The notes: generated by a model from the sequence alone, not told the origin. A stretch of DNA of 64,000 nucleotides from Aphrocallistes beatrix (GCA_963281255.1 OY725506.1:849001-913000); one strand, 5' to 3'; counted from the stretch's first letter, positions 11,201-25,700 are shown. Translations and numbers: made by a program.

Positions 11201-14200
11201 AAATAGTATTACCAAAATTGGACTAAAAATCTGTTTTATTGAAAAAAGGGAAGTTTTATATTTAAAATATTTAAACAAATTCGCTCCAGCTAAGCAGACA
11301 GTTCTACTTCTACTACAAACATTTGGACTTATCATCCTCGTGAAATGTAGTGACCATTTTTAATGTATACAAGTGGGGGTTAAATCCTGTGGCAGAAAAA
11401 ATTCATTCAGAATATTGGTACTTTAAAATAGACACGAGTGCAATGATTATAAAGTGTCTGCTCTTCGAGACATATTATAATTTCAATTTCATTTTTCTAG
11501 ACATTGCGAAGACATAGGTTAACATTGGCAGAATATTATCATGTGCTCAAGTTTCCATTATTAATACACTAGTCAGAAGTTCCAATATTAAATCATGAAA
11601 AATTTGTAATTTTCAATTTGTATTGTCTTTCAGCAATAATTACCAACAGTGCACAAATAATGTTAACATGCATCACGAGCTAATCAAATGATGTTTCTAA
11701 TTTCTCAAAAATATTTTCAAGGATGTTCCGGGATTTATTTTTAAAGTAGGAATCTCATGATCATAATTCTCACAGACTTGCATTCTGATTTCTAAATCAA
11801 AATATGCAAACAAAAGTAAAGCAAATCAACATAAAAAGTGTCGCTAGATTGAAATATACGCTGGACATGTTCACATGATAAAACACTGTGCATTTTTGAA
11901 TAAAATTTAGTGCTGATTTTTAATTAAAATAGTAATTGTAAAATGGACGCAAATTGATTGGATGTCCAACATAATGTCAGCATAGATAATTTCCTGAGGT
12001 GAAGCATACGAACATAATAATTAAGGTCCGATCTGCACATATTCATAACTAATTTAGTTTAGTATCAGTGTTCCGTCAGATTGAATGTTAATAATCATTC
12101 CATTTGCAACGTAATTTTGTGATTACCTTTGTTCGCCTTAGATTTGACTGCTTGCACCATCGCCTGGCCAGGACCGCGTCTGAATAAGCCAACAGTTTGC
12201 AGACCTAAGAGCAAATAAATTTTGGTACTTTATACCTAATGGGATTATCAAACTAGACATTTCATTATAACCGGCGGTCAGATAAAATAAGTTTAAATTT
12301 GTTCTACGATGGGTGTTTACTCCATTTTAGAATAAACAAATTGTATTCTATAAAGAACAACGCTGTGGCAGCTGTGTTTAATATGCTCCCCCACTCTCTC
12401 TAACCAATAAGGACATGCATAAATGTACAATTGTATTTCAAGACATGATGCAACCATTGCTGAGATCAATCTATTGTTTCTAACTCGTATGTATAAGCAT
12501 AGGAAATAATTGAAAAGAAGTCCACTTATCTTAGTTCACTAGAAAGATACTAAATGAAAGGGACAGGAACACAGATTGCAATAACGTAATAAACACTCAA
12601 TCATAAACAAATGTAAATTTAATGGAACCATGTCTAGCTGATAGTTAATTCCTAAAATTGATTGTAAAACTTTAAAATGTGATAAGCTCCTATATTGACT
12701 TGTATTGAGATTCCATGTGCTAGGATTCACAGAGGAATAATACATCTTGTAACATGTGTGTTGTAGTCTTGTCGCAAGAAACCCGTACTTTACGAGTAGC
12801 ATAATATTGTCTGTCTTCAATCTCTGAGAATTGATAGTTTCATAAGGATACTGCTTCTATCGCGAAAATTCTCGCAATCAATTAAAAGATTAAAGTTAGT
12901 CTTGAAATGAAATCTTGCTATGTATGGGAGAGTAATTGATTTACAGAATTAGTTATCTGCATAGCATCTTTTCAAAAATTTTTAAAGTCAAACCTTAGTT
13001 CAAAGGTATTTCAGAAAATACCACACGAATGCAGTACAATGTTGAAACTTGTATCTAAGTAGTAACAATTCCAATTCTCAAAATGCACCGTAATTTACAA
13101 AAACCAGTTCACGATGAGCTAAAAACATCGAATCCATATGCAGAGAAAAGGTGTCAGAAACATATTGTCTTGCTTGAAAGAATCTGATGCCATGATTTTT
13201 CTGAGTAAAATAATTAGAATTATCATCAACGTATCTCCGATCATTCGAAGTCAGCAGTTGCAGTTTCGATCCAATTAATGTTTAATGCGTAAAGTAAATT
13301 CAGGATTGAGTTGGTTTACCAATCTGCAAGCTGCCTTTAAATAATGCAGTGAAATTAATTATACTTACGAACGGAAAATACATATTTCAGTGGATTTGCA
13401 AGATTCAAAATGTCATTCAATGAACCGAACAAATTCAAAAGACATACTAGCACTGATTCGCCGCTGAAATGAATCGAAAGGAGTTGGCAAGCAAATTCCA
13501 ATAGTCAACCATCATTCTTTTCAGACGACTTTTGTTCTTCAGATTTTACAAGACAGCAAGCAACGGATCTTTGTGGTCAATTCTGCATTTCAGTTTCGGC
13601 ACTTTGTAAATTGCAACGTAGAAGTAATTTTTGGTTCGTAATTTCGCTTTTTTTAGAAGCAAGACTTGTCGCCAGAACTCCAGCTAGCCTGCTTTGCATA
13701 TGGTTTTATGCTCTACGCACTACAGCACACTTCTAGGTTAGCTGACGCTAGATTAGCTTCACACGAGTAATCGCGTCAAACAGGAGATTGTGCTCTACAA
13801 TAGATGTGCGTATATTGCTTTGTTGATAGTAATTACTATCCTCGCAGAATGCATTTTTTACAGTAAGAAATCGTAAAGCTTACGTACCGTTTACATGAGG
13901 GAATTATACTGATGCAGAGCTATACAGTATAAGATATGTAGTTAAGCGGACCAGTTTCAGAATAGGTAGGGCATTAGTCGATCGTGAAAAAAGAAGATCG
14001 CGATCTTGATTAGCTGATATTATGATCGGTGATCCCGATCAAGATCAAATTTCCGATCGTTTTTTACACATAATTTTTATCGGAACTAGAATTCGAAATA
14101 CTAATCTGTTGAGTTTACTATCAGAATGCGTATAGTCTTTTAGTGCTGGAAGAAGATTCAAATTGGTACTGCATAAAAAATAGAATAAGTTTGATGATGA

Positions 14201-17200
14201 GGAGAGAAGACAATACAAATTTCCAAAATGATCGGGATCTTCCATCCGATCATTCAAAATATGATCGAGCGATCTTAATGCTCTAAGAATAGGTTACAGT
14301 ACTTATGTATACCAATTACCGATTACTGCGGTATTTCAACAATCTACTTCAACAATGTATTGCTTGTTGATAAAATCATTATAAAATGAGAGAGGAACCC
14401 TCCCCCCTCACTCATCGTTTTAAATGATTGCGTATCAGGTAAATAATTCCGAGATTACCCATCACAGCAGAAAACACGAACTCCTTCAAAACAAATTTCT
14501 CATTATATTGCGCCGCATATACTAACATACTAATAAAACCTGTAATCAATTGTAATCAATTGTAATCAATTACACATTCTCAGCAACATAATTGTAATCG
14601 ATTGCAAAATTCCCAGGATTTACTATATCTGAACTCTAAAGTAATCAATCTTTCATATCCACGACTAAACCAAAGGGTTTTGTTGATGATTTCAAACAAA
14701 TGTTCGACATGCGTCATTTGATACATTATTTCTTCTACACTGCAATGCCGTTTGCACAAAGGAAAATAATTTGCTTTCTAATTTGGTAAAAATAATTTAC
14801 GCATCAACCAAAAAGTTCCCTACCTTCAGCCTCAATGTAAGTTACACAATCCTCAATGATAAAAGGGATTACTTGTTTCTGTCTCTCAACCAACCTAAGG
14901 GAGGAATACCAATCACAGAAGATTGTATCTACGCATTTGTTAAGTATACCTGATTTCGTAACGTATTAGATAATCTCTCTATCTGAAACTTAGAATTTGA
15001 GATGGGATGTAGACAATATTATGCAATCGATAGTAATTGCAGGGTAGAAAATTCTTTTTAGGAAAGAGTGGAAAGATATTTGTTATTACAATATTTTGAC
15101 TAACATTTTAACGAAGCAAAAAATGATGCGAGGTTATTATAAAGTGAATACGGCAAAATTAGGAAACTTTTCGGAAATTTTAAACGGGGAATCTTATTCC
15201 CAGGAATTGCCACGCCTACACATATCGACATACACGTTGAGAGGAACACCAAATTGACTGGTTATGCTCAATTCTTCAGATGAATGGAGTCCATTCGGGT
15301 AGTTAGGTGATTTAGCAGCTTCTGTCGAGAACCGCGAAACTTTGCGATATTTCAATGCGTCGTTGTGCCTAGAAAGACAAACAGAAGCAAATAAATATTT
15401 GATAATCCAACAAATATCCTTTCATTATGCAATTGTTAAGTTCTTTGGTAATCATTGGACCATATCCGTATTGATATTTTCAAAAAAAAGTGATAGTTTG
15501 TTACTTATGGAAAGTTGAAAGGTAAACATTTACTATAAACATAATTCAGTTTACATTTACTTGGTTAGATAACAATTTGATTTGGTAACTCGGATGGAGG
15601 GATTTGATTGTGCATTTTATTCGTTGGAAAAAATACTAACCAATATTTTGTACTCATTTTACACTGACATGTCCTAAACATTTTTAAATTAGCTTGTGCG
15701 ATTAATTTTGAAAATTACAAATGGAAACAAAAAATTCCAAGGAAGTTCAATCTTATTAGTTCAATTATATACATTCAGATTTCAGTACAAATTTAAATGA
15801 AACTTTCGTTACAAAATTACAACATATTTCAAAGCCTGGAAAGTTCCAATGTACTTTTAGTATTGAATTACCTCTTCACATCTTGTGGAATGTCTATCTG
15901 GTGCAAGTAAAGGGAAGTCTCCAATTCTTCTAGACGGTTTATGTAGAGAAGCTTTTTCCCAAACTTTGCACTAAGAAGATATTGCATTAAATCTGCATAA
16001 ATTCCTCCATAAATCTAATAATAGCTAATAACAATAATAGAAAAATTCCGTATTATTACTGATTTGATTCCTTTCCGTTAAGGTACCTGATGTAAGGTTT
16101 GAAGAACGTGAGGAGTAGCTTGATGAAGTTGGTAGGATGTACAATGTAGAGCCGCTTCAAATTCTTCTTGTATCTAGGATGATAACGTGGGTTATATCGT
16201 GTCGGAGAACGAACCAGGTATAACTGATTTTCAGAAGAGATTGAACCATGCTGATACTTTTGTGTCAAAATGCATTTATTCTTGTATTTCTTGCCAATTT
16301 ATCCCAAGGTGATATGGAGTAATAAGAAATTGAGTTCCTATTTGAGCTTTGTGTGCATAATTAATTAGTATGTGTAAATAGGGATTTTCTCATTAATCAT
16401 TCAGATGCTCAATGAATTGATCTGTTAACTCGGGTCAGGGATAATTCCAAGTACTCCTCCATCAAATAATCTTATCGAAACCAATTAACATTGCAGATGT
16501 GATACATTGGAATTATCATGATGAAGAACAGATGACGTAGTCGTATCATTAGCTACCGTACTCCTGAGATTTGATTATTTTGAGAAATTTCTTTTTGTTT
16601 TAGAAATGGTAGTTAATAGGGAATTTTGATAAGTACCGAATCAGATAGGTTAACATACTCGGAAAATTATCTCATACAAAATACAAATGAATTTATAGAG
16701 CAATGACATTATTATTAAAACACCGTGATACTGCATATAAGAATTAATTAAATAATGATTTATAACTCTTTAGCGCAATTTCGTACAATGCTTTATCAGA
16801 TGCTTGAAATTGAGGGTTTTGACTTGTAAATATTATAAAATGGTAGTAATTATCAGTAGAAAGAATTTTATTCGATTGCCTACGCTTTCCAGATTAGTTA
16901 GTTACATATTTATCGAGAACTATGTTATAATATTTTTAGCATTTTATTTTGCCTTTGCCTAAGGATTTTTTACAAATAAAATTGTGTCATATCCTGTTTA
17001 CCAAAATAATTTTATTAAATAATTTAGTTGCAAAAATTTTTTACAGCAATTTAAGAGCCAAATTAATAACATCATTTAAAAATGTTATTAAATATCCAAT
17101 GAATTCGATATTCCGATTTTCTTACTTTCTATCGAGTTCCCTATACACTGTGTACATCCACCGTAAACTAGGTTTATTAAAAGAATTCAGCCCAGTATGG

Positions 17201-20200
17201 AAGTAGACCACTGTGTAGTCATTCTCTATGTATTGCTCCAAAGTGTGCATCATGTATCTAGAAGAAGTAACACAATATTATATGTTTTTGGTATTGTTGC
17301 GCTAACAGTGGAAGTAAAATAGTCAATAAATTTGAGAAAACTGCAGAGGTGCCAAGTAAGATAAGGTAGTCTAATAATTGCAAATTACCTTAAGAGGATG
17401 TTATGATCGATCGAAGAAGTAGGAGGAAGTCTACAAGCTGCAAACGTGATTACTGGTCTCATTTCCTTGTCGACACCTGAAACAGCAGGGATTATAGGCA
17501 ATAAATAATGCACAAATCCTGGCTACATTCGATGACTGTAATGCTAGTGTGTCAAATCGCGCATTCATTAAAATGGATAAAAAGAATACACTTATTGACC
17601 TGGCACTGTATAAATTCCTTGGATTGCAGGGACGTAGATTATGCAATCAAATTGAATACAAATCGTCGCTAACACTGTCCATTCATTATTAATAAACCAC
17701 GCACACACCTGAATTAGTATACGTGGATGCTCTGAAAATATTTAAAATAGATTTGACGAGTCGAAGTAAATGCGTCAGTGGATCTGTCTTCGATTGTGTT
17801 ATAGCTTATGATACAAACTATGAATTTTTAAAAAAACTGATAACTGATTTTCCGTTAAGAAAATGTTTTAAAATGGCTAAGAAATTGAAGTTTATGATGA
17901 TTACAACTAAAACTAAAGAATATAGTGGAAGGGATAGATCCAGAAGTAAGAATAATCTACGCAAGGCAAGCACAATCACCGTAAATTGCTAATGTTAGTT
18001 TAGTAACAAACTTAAAAATATTATTTTATGTCCCTAACAATAATGAAATCTATATGAGGTGTTGTTAATATGCTGTTAAACTTCTAAAAATAAAGGTTAC
18101 TGTAATTCCTTCGAAATTATACGAAGGTTCGCAAAATAGTGGAGGGTTTTATTTCTCAAATTATTTAAAATAAGTAAGCAAAGAATTGTTGCAATTAATT
18201 GGCTCACACAATTTTTTTTGTTATACAACAATAAAAATTTTAAACACGAGTTCGATAAATTTTCCTGCCAAGAAATTCGAAGAAAATCACTTAAAAACAG
18301 TCATCAAAAAATAACACAATATAACGGTAAATTTTCTAAATTTAAAATTTCCGAATCACACGACTAAAGTAAGCAAATTAGACAAACTACTGAGCTAAAA
18401 ATATAATTAAAAGTTGTACGAATCTCAAACATCTCAACTCATATCTTTCAAAAGTTCTGGAATTGCATTACGAAAAGAGATGTTAAAATTTAAAAATATC
18501 AAGGTGAAAATTTTAATCATTAATCTTATATGCTATAAGATATAATATATTCATTAATTAAGTATAATAAATTGCTATCTAAATATTAAACCACTTAGTA
18601 ACTTACAAACCTGCTACGTTGAATATTTGAAATCTAGAAACGCTAGAAAAGTCTTCGGTGTAAGAATTGTCAATGATTTGATGCGTTATTCTTTCCTTCG
18701 CGTTGGAATGCATGTCCGACAGGAACCTCGTGTCTTCTGAAGTCAAGCTGGGAGTTCCACTGTTGCTGGCGCTGCTGCTATCCCATTGAGGACCTTTATC
18801 GAGCAAAATGGCGCCTCGATTCTGTCCTATATCTTGCTCATTCGTTTCTGGCTCTAGAAAATCGCATTAATTAACGCTCCAAGTTTAGAATCCTATACGT
18901 ACATACAAACATTATCAAGGAAGTGACAGGTCTCCAGGTCACTCACTAGTTTTACACAAGAAATTAAGCAGCTCTTTAAATCGGATCATTTGAGAGGGTA
19001 TGGTGGAAATAGTTCGACTTTCCAAAAAAGGAAATAGTTCGCACAAAAACCGGAAATAGTTCGACTTTCCAAAAAAGGAAATAGTTCACATGAAAACCAC
19101 ATTTAATCCTAATGATAAAAAGTCGAACTATTTCCTTTTTCGAAAAGTCGAACCATTCCCGCATTACCATTTGAGATGTCTAAATTGCACCTTGATCAAT
19201 ATGCCCTGAGGGCACTTGGTATCCGGTAGAATATTGGTATGGAGTATGCGATTCCTTAAATGGAAATCTATTCATCCAATATCCTAAATTCCAAAATTAC
19301 GAAGTATAAAATCGCCCCGAATACCGTCTTTCCCTGAATAAGCGCCGGGGGTTAGATAAGATGCAAAGATTTTAGGTAATTAAGCTATTTGTATTTATGG
19401 AATACTCTTAGTGATTAGTGGTGAGATTGGAAATCGTTTGTCTCTTCCAAATGCGACTGTTTTTCAACCGATAAGGCACTTTAAATCTTTGAGCATAAAA
19501 AAATAAGCGCCGGGTCGTTTACTCAGGGAAAGACGGTATATCAATTCTGATTACATGTGCGGCTAGGATTAGACTTATCCAATTTACAGATTTAAACACT
19601 CAACTAGTTTACAACGCAAAAAATTCTGATGAATCGCACTTCCATCAACAATCCTCATTCGCTAACATTTACAAGTTCTCGAATTCTCTGAATTTGAAAA
19701 AATACGAATATCAAATACTAGGTATAGCCTAGTATTTGATATTAATTAGGAAATACCCAAATGAACATACATCCGTATTCAGATGTACTGAACGAATTAT
19801 AATGCCACAATGATTTCTAAATATAGAGAAAAGCATTTTAAATTATGCGTTTAAAAGGCTATGAAATTCAGGTTCAATGACTCTCTACGTAATTATACAC
19901 ATGGCTAAGATCATGAACAAGATGAAAGGAAAAGAATAGAAATCTAGAAATCCAAAATAAGAGTCTATAATTAGATACTTTAAACACGCATATGATAAAT
20001 CCTGTCTATTCTCAGAACTAAAAATAAAATCTGGGAACTACATATAGTATACTCGTTACAGCATATAGAAAGGTCAATATGTTGAGGTATACTATAGTAT
20101 TGAAATTGATAATTTCCCCTAAGCATTATATGGAAATACACAATAGTACAACACAGATACGTCTTATTACTTTCAATCCAATGCTTGAAATACGTGGAAT

Positions 20201-22738
20201 GGAATTTGGTAGGGAGTTTTCATTCAGAAATCCCCTCCCTGAGCATATACAATTAGCGGACCTCAATCAACAGATTAGGTAATTAAAATTTCTGTGCTTA
20301 TCCCCGTCGAGGGGATAGCTATGCTGTATTCTATTAGCCTGAAGGCCGTAAACAAAAGTTTCGGAAGAGAGGAGACCCTCAAGACGAATATCTGATTCGT
20401 TGATAAAGGGAAAGAATCAATAAAATAAAGTTAATAAACATCATAAATATACATCATGTTGTGAGTGCTGGCACTCCTTTCCACATGATGTTTGAAAATG
20501 ATGTTGTATTACACTATCAATATCTATTAAAAAGCGGGTTCCCTAAAAAACTAGCTTATATTTCATCAGCTAATCTAATCTAATCGTTCAGAGAGATATC
20601 TTAGAAATGATATCATGTGTACAAACAACCTATATTAGTCAACTAATTAAGCTTTAAGAAAATAGATGATTGAGTCTAAACAAGTTTAAATAATCTCACG
20701 AGAAACCTCCACAGTGTTAGAAGACATACTCAGACTTAGAGCCGGCTAGGTATCAGGTAATACGTTGTAATAGTGGCTATCACTGCATACTAACATTATT
20801 AATTAATTCGCTATCAAGAATTTGTTTGGGAACATATTTTCCTAAGGGAAAGAAGAATCCAGATAAGCTAGTTATTCGTAATGAAAATTTGTAGAAAAGC
20901 TATCAATAGCCCATAACACAGTGCTAGGGTGTGCTTACACTTCTATCTGCTTAGATAGGTTACTTCACTTCTCAAATTAACAACACAAAATATTCAAATG
21001 ATTTGCTGGTTGATAGCATGCGCCTTGTTTAGGAGGAGCGCTTCGTCAGGATAATTCATTTTCAGTGTTGAGCGTAATTGCATAATTACGTCCTGATTAC
21101 ATTCCCTAGGCAAGGGATTCTGATGCTTGTTCAACTCATGCCTTTTCTGGGGATTAAAAGTATTAGTCATTATTTATTTAATTAAAAAGAAAGTTAATCA
21201 ATTTTAAATCAAGCAATAAGCACTTACGAATTTCAGTAATGCATTTTTTAATTAATTGTCTCAGCTCAGATTAAACAATTTAGTACGTGATGATATTACC
21301 TATGTTAATAAGATAATGTTAATTGAAAGCTTTTACTTACTCTTCCTCAAAAGCATGGCTGGAATGGTGGTGACATTCCCAGATGACGAGTTGAGACCTC
21401 TACACCAAGTACCACACTTGCTCTTAGCTGTGACGAATATGACGTCATCTACACGTGTACAAATAGGAATAAACACAGAAATGACGGTCATTTTTTTATT
21501 TAAAGTTAAAGTTTATAGATTTATAGATTCAAGGTTTGACAAATATCAATATCGGTCAAAATCTCCGATATCGATACGATATATCAGAAAAATTAGAGAA
21601 AATATATTTATCGCGATATTTTTCAAAAATATCCTATATTTTTTCTAAAAATTTCGATATCGATATTTTCGATAGTTTTGATAGTTTTGCCATTCCGATA
21701 CAACAAGTGTTAAACCTTGCAAGTTCGAGATTGGCTCCGATCCTCAAAGCTATCTATGTGATAGATGTATAATCGTTGCACGAAGCAGAAGTTAGCAGCA
21801 ATAAAGTTAAAAGGCTCTATCGATTAACCATGGATATATGACAAATACAGAGTATAGAAATAGTATCAGAACAAAATTTCCCAATGAAATTACACCATGG
21901 ATAAGAGAGAAGTGCTAGCATGTTAATATCACACGACATGTGTGCTTATCATAGGGATGGTTTAAATGCCAACTCTAGCAAGTAGCAACATCACACAGTT
22001 ACAGAAATTTGCTTTATAATTGAAAATTCCGAAGTTAAATGCAATTAGAAAACTACGAAATTTGCAAAGTAGAAGTTTAATAATGAATGAACTTGTCCTA
22101 TCATTGCTCATACTTTTCTATACTAACTAAGTGAAACAATCATAGTGTTCATCAGTCAGTTTTGGGGTGCGTTTTAGAAATCCCAAATTTAGTATTTAAG
22201 TTCGCTTCATCGTAAGAGTTGATAATACGATGGTCACTGTGGTAATCCCAAAAATCAAATCGAATAAATTTTGTTCAAACTCCTATGACTTCAACATACA
22301 CATTGTTGCCATGAATAATTTTTAAAGTTGGTACAGTTGTGGGATACAACAGAACTCGGATAAAGACGCACTAACCGAGTTCTGCCGTATATAGAACGAA
22401 TACATTTAGAACTAACCCTTCCTAACTGCATTTTCTTTCTTTCCATCTGATGAATACTCTTCTACGGCAATCATAACCCAGTCTACTTTCTCCCATTCCA
22501 AGTCCATCGTATCATCTCCATGAGATGGTACTTCTGAAATTGTAGCATGCCATCTTGATTTATCCCGCATGAGACATGGGTCGTTCGGGATTTCAACTGG
22601 TTCAGTCATGACTGTGTAACTGCGAGTGCCGGGCCGTTCTCTACGGTAGCGCGAGAGGTTAACGAACCCGTCCACCTCTTCGAGATTCTCCTGATCTTTC
22701 TTTCGAATTGGTAAGGACATATGCATATTAGATGCCAT
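5207..22738 (-). CDS. ARHGAP1: ARHGAP1-like (p50RhoGAP) Sec14-RhoGAP protein, 12 exons
   Basis: GTPase-activating protein for Rho/Cdc42-type GTPases, with a lipid-binding Sec14 (CRAL-TRIO) domain. Exons by splice sites and frame (5' to 3'): 22738-22417, 18853-18611, 17476-17389, 17257-17126, 16173-16087, 15970-15872, 15368-15234, 13463-13369, 12204-12127, 11133-11005, 7410-7307, 5390-5207. All phases agree; the first eleven exons give exactly 504 codons. Exons 2-6 carry Sec14, with [20 protein letters not shown] and [13 protein letters not shown] as in human ARHGAP1. Exons 8-12 form RhoGAP, with GLFRRG (arginine finger about R409), [10 protein letters not shown] and [18 protein letters not shown]. 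Exon 1 (107 codons) is joined by phase only, and exon 8 is weakly conserved. Intron 11 has a GC donor. In the last exon a one-base shift separates the strict frame from the frame that keeps homology. Intron 10 holds the PRRC1-nuclease gene on the other strand. Confidence 0.85.
5876..5963 (+). repeat. Dispersed TATA-bearing repeat, copy A
   Basis: Shares the pattern ctatttatagtaa, then ttccccattgaaaatgg, then cttaaaccggaaatga with copies at 30541-30602 and (inverted) 63838-63922. It lies in intron 11 of the ARHGAP1-like gene. No terminal repeats or target duplication were found. Confidence 0.55.
8537..10236 (+). CDS. PRRC1-type domain fused to nocturnin-like EEP domain
   Basis: Two exons, 8537-9450 and 9720-10236 (phase 2 junction, intron 269 bases), encode 476 residues. 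Residues 1 to about 190 resemble the C-terminal domain of PRRC1, a DUF84/YjjX-like fold: [41 protein letters not shown]. From about 210 to the end is an endonuclease/exonuclease/phosphatase domain of the nocturnin/CCR4/ANGEL group: [35 protein letters not shown] and [10 protein letters not shown]. The usual metal-binding and catalytic Glu, Asp, Asn and His residues are all present, so this half should be active on a nucleotide or RNA substrate. Both domains lie in one uninterrupted exon before the intron, so the fusion is real at the DNA level. The gene sits wholly inside intron 10 of the ARHGAP1-like gene, antisense to it. Its cellular role is unknown; PRRC1 is linked to ER-Golgi traffic and nocturnin to RNA or NADPH dephosphorylation. 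Confidence 0.88.
13967..14285. mobile_element. hAT-type MITE, GATC-rich, intact 8-bp target duplication
   Basis: Ends TAGGGCATTAGTCGATCG and its imperfect inverse (TAGAGCATTAAGATCGC read from the other side). It is flanked by the 8-bp direct repeat agaatagg at 13959-13966 and 14286-14293. The interior is full of short GATC palindromes and has no transposase. It lies in intron 7 of the ARHGAP1-like gene. Confidence 0.75.
18996..19168. mobile_element. Hairpin-rich MITE with 8-bp target duplication
   Basis: Ends GGGTATGGTGG and GGTAATGCGGG (inverse), flanked by atttgaga at 18988-18995 and 19169-19176. Inside, two direct copies of a ggaaatagttcgactttcc unit face an inverted copy, so the single strand could fold into a hairpin. 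It lies in intron 1 of the ARHGAP1-like gene. Confidence 0.65.
19322..19538. mobile_element. Short MITE, TACCGTcttTCCCTGAATAAGCG family
   Basis: Terminal inverted repeats begin TACCGTCTTTCCCTGA at both ends and run into an aataagcgccggg motif, with a TA flank on both sides. It is the same family as the larger copy at 37889-38318. It has no coding capacity and lies in intron 1 of the ARHGAP1-like gene. Confidence 0.65.
21530..21719. mobile_element. Probable MITE with ATATCGATA palindromes
   Basis: Imperfect terminal inverted repeats (CAAGGTTTGACA and, read from the other end, CAAGGTTTAACA) enclose a series of cgatatcgatat palindromes. No clear target duplication was found, so the family is left open. 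It lies in intron 1 of the ARHGAP1-like gene. Confidence 0.4.
22350..22387. mobile_element. Tiny pogo-like hairpin remnant
   Basis: A 38-base near-palindrome, cagaactcgg to ccgagttctgccg, with the same termini as the 187-bp element at 31450-31636. It lies about 30 bases beyond the exon 1 donor of the ARHGAP1-like gene. Confidence 0.45.
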
Positions 22739-25700
22739 TGTTGTTAGAAAACTAATTTAAATTCAAATTCTAGTGTAGATTGATGCAGTTAGCTTTATTA
22801 GTAGAATTCAATTCCTATTTCCAACGCCTTAGTTCATTAATACAATGCTTTACCCACATATTTATGAAATTGCATAATTTAGGTAAGAATGATTCTTCTG
22901 ATTAAAATGCAGATTATATTATTATTTCTTAGGATCCTAAGGATTCTAACTTATTCTTGGTTAATGAGGCTCTTGCCTTGTACAAATAGTTGATGATACT
23001 TATCGCTACCATTAGAATCTATGGTTTGGAGATTGTTTAGATCTAATTACGTATGTAAATTACCATACATCGTGAAGATTCACAATGATGCAGTTATGAT
23101 TATCATATCTTTCAGGAAAGATGGTACACCAGATGATAATAAATGTGAATATCTAATCTATGCGTTGACAGGAGGTGAGATTTAGTGAATGGAGCCCCGG
23201 ATTTCAGGAAGAATTCGACTAGAAACGGTGATAAATAGTTCACTGCATTTATATATTGCATGGCGCTACTAAAGCAAAATAGTGCCAAAGGTATTTGAGA
23301 AGAAAACTCCAAATTTTATCAGCAATAGTTGCAGCCTATACGCTAATCAACTATAAGGTATCCACAGCTAGGAACAGGTAAAGGAATTAATGAATGCGCT
23401 TACCATAAATGGATATTTTATGAGTGTGATGACGCTATGAAGTTGTAGATCGAATCCCATTGGAAGGTCTCTTCTGCTAGAAGTTACATATACTAGTATA
23501 TGATTCTCTGACTGTACTGTTAACTGATGCCAACATATACGCCATTTTTTTATTCGAGTTATTTTCGGTTTAACTTTACAGCCAACACAACATGTATAGG
23601 CATATGTTACTGGTTATATTTTCACAATTCGACCAGTTTATTTTCATGAAATGTAATCACAACCCATCACATCTGCTTATTAATAATTCCAAATTTTATA
23701 CAAATGGGATCATCAAATTTATCGGAATTGACTCCTGTAATGTCATTATGAACAGGGATAAGTAAATGCAATTTGCTCGGAATAAGCAATCAGTTCATGT
23801 AAGCGTGAGAGGGTTCACCAGTATGGTCAACCATATGAGGTATGCATTAATTCATGTACAACGTTATTCTGGTGGTTCGTTCTGCGAGTTAACGTCTTTG
23901 GTTGCATACGTACTGATGTATGAAATGTACAGCAATATAATTTCCTGCTGAGGTGACCATGTTGGCCAGATGATATGTGTGACATGTGGTCTAATTGTAA
24001 AGTCCTCGTTTGTAGATTTTTTTTCTGTAAGCACGAAGCAAAAGGAATGGAATTCAAATTTAAGAGGTGGGTGCTAATTAACCATATTATAATCATATAC
24101 ATCCCCTAACAGAGATTGTTGCCCTTCCTAATTCTGTTGGAAGTAATAATACGTAACATGATAGTATTATAAAGTGACTGGTGTTTACATTATGTCCAAA
24201 ATCTGAAACCAAAGAATTGAAAGCAAATGTTTGAAAATAAGGAGTATCAGACAGGAGTCCGCCTTTGCACTATATCATTAATTCTGTATAAACATCATAA
24301 TGGAGTGGAATCGATTGGATGTTTTACTGCATACGTTATCACAAATGACTTGAGTTGTGTTGACGAACTTGTTAGGGAGGGACCAGAATAAATAAAAGAT
24401 TATTCAAACTTTGAAGACAAATAAGTAACAATAAACCGTAACAAGGATGCTTAAATGAAATCAATACATTAGTACGAGGGAGGAGTAAAGGGTAAAAGGG
24501 TGTTTTGTTAGGTAAGTATAAAACAATTAAAAATTGTATCAACAAGATTGTACAATGACTTGACTTTGTGGATATAGAGTTACACCTCCCAGTGACGTGT
24601 TATGGTATGTTATCTTGGTTGGAGATAAGCGTTGTGATTGGAGCATCCCAAATGAGTGGTATCATAGTGTAGGTAATGCGAGAGTGAGTAAATTGCTTGC
24701 AATCCAAAATTTATTTCATTGACAATTAATAAAACTTATAAAAGTTTCTAGAACAAGTACTGATATGTAGTTAGAATAGACAATAGTTGCTAGAAGGTAT
24801 TTTGGTTAACACACATTGTATGGTACAGGTGAGTTGCGGATTCAAACAATCACAGACAAAAAAACTTCTTAAAGAACTTTGTTGTCAACAATATTATGAC
24901 GAGACTCTAACACCAACGAATGTGCAACACACACAAAAATATATATATATGGGCATGAAAAATCATGAAAATGGTGGTAATTGAATGATTTAAGGTGTTC
25001 GGAGGATCAAAGAGTTTCGTGTATGGATAAAACATACCATCTCTACTAAGATTTAGAGGAAATGTGAAATTGTTGGTAATGTTTGTGGACTTAGATCGAA
25101 AATCAGGATGCAACAATTTAAATCAAATCAATAAAATTTAAGAGAATCCAATATGTATATTGAAACTTAGTGTGTATTAAAGTAATACCTTCGCCTCAAC
25201 TTATACTTCTATTTATAAAATAATTAAATTGTTGATTGAACTTTCGATTGCAGATACCAGGTGGATAGTAACTAAGTGTTAATAGGGCTTTTAGGAATAT
25301 AATATGGACACCCTACAATGCGAACAGAAAGTCGACTAGTTATCAAAAAGATTAGCGAGTATTCGATCTTTTAGATAATTGGTACAGAGCTGTTCGGATT
25401 AGCAAGGGTGTATTATAATTTGTAATATACAAATAGAGTAACTGGACCCATGTCCCCAATACTAAATGGTGGAGTCCTAAAGTCTGCTTGTTTGATTCAC
25501 TTGAACTTTGATCATTAACCTACTTAAAGAGAAAAACTTAATGACTAGTAGCCAAATTAAACGGAGTTAACACCCCCAAAATTAAAACGCCCACCACAAG
25601 AACTCATGGCTTTTATTTCTTCAATCCAAGTTTAGAAAATTGGACATATCTAATCACAAAAAGACCCAATCATGAAAATCAAATTCCTACGCACTCAGTG

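Noticed and set aside
14906-14953. Plus-strand reading [17 protein letters not shown], similar to the first helix of RhoGAP domains and located within the ARHGAP1-like gene
   Set aside because: It is on the wrong strand, and no donor fits the phase of the next exon. A minus-strand exon at 13369-13463 fits both neighbours in phase, so the similarity is taken as chance.
20450-20490. Short hairpin (acatcatgt to acatgatgt) that might suggest a small-RNA precursor
   Set aside because: The arms are only about nine bases and there is no supporting context.
21256-21648. 130-codon plus-strand frame with a GC-rich patch and a tgacgtca palindrome
   Set aside because: Its second half overlaps a palindrome-rich MITE, and the first part has no recognisable family. 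It lies in intron 1 of the ARHGAP1-like gene.
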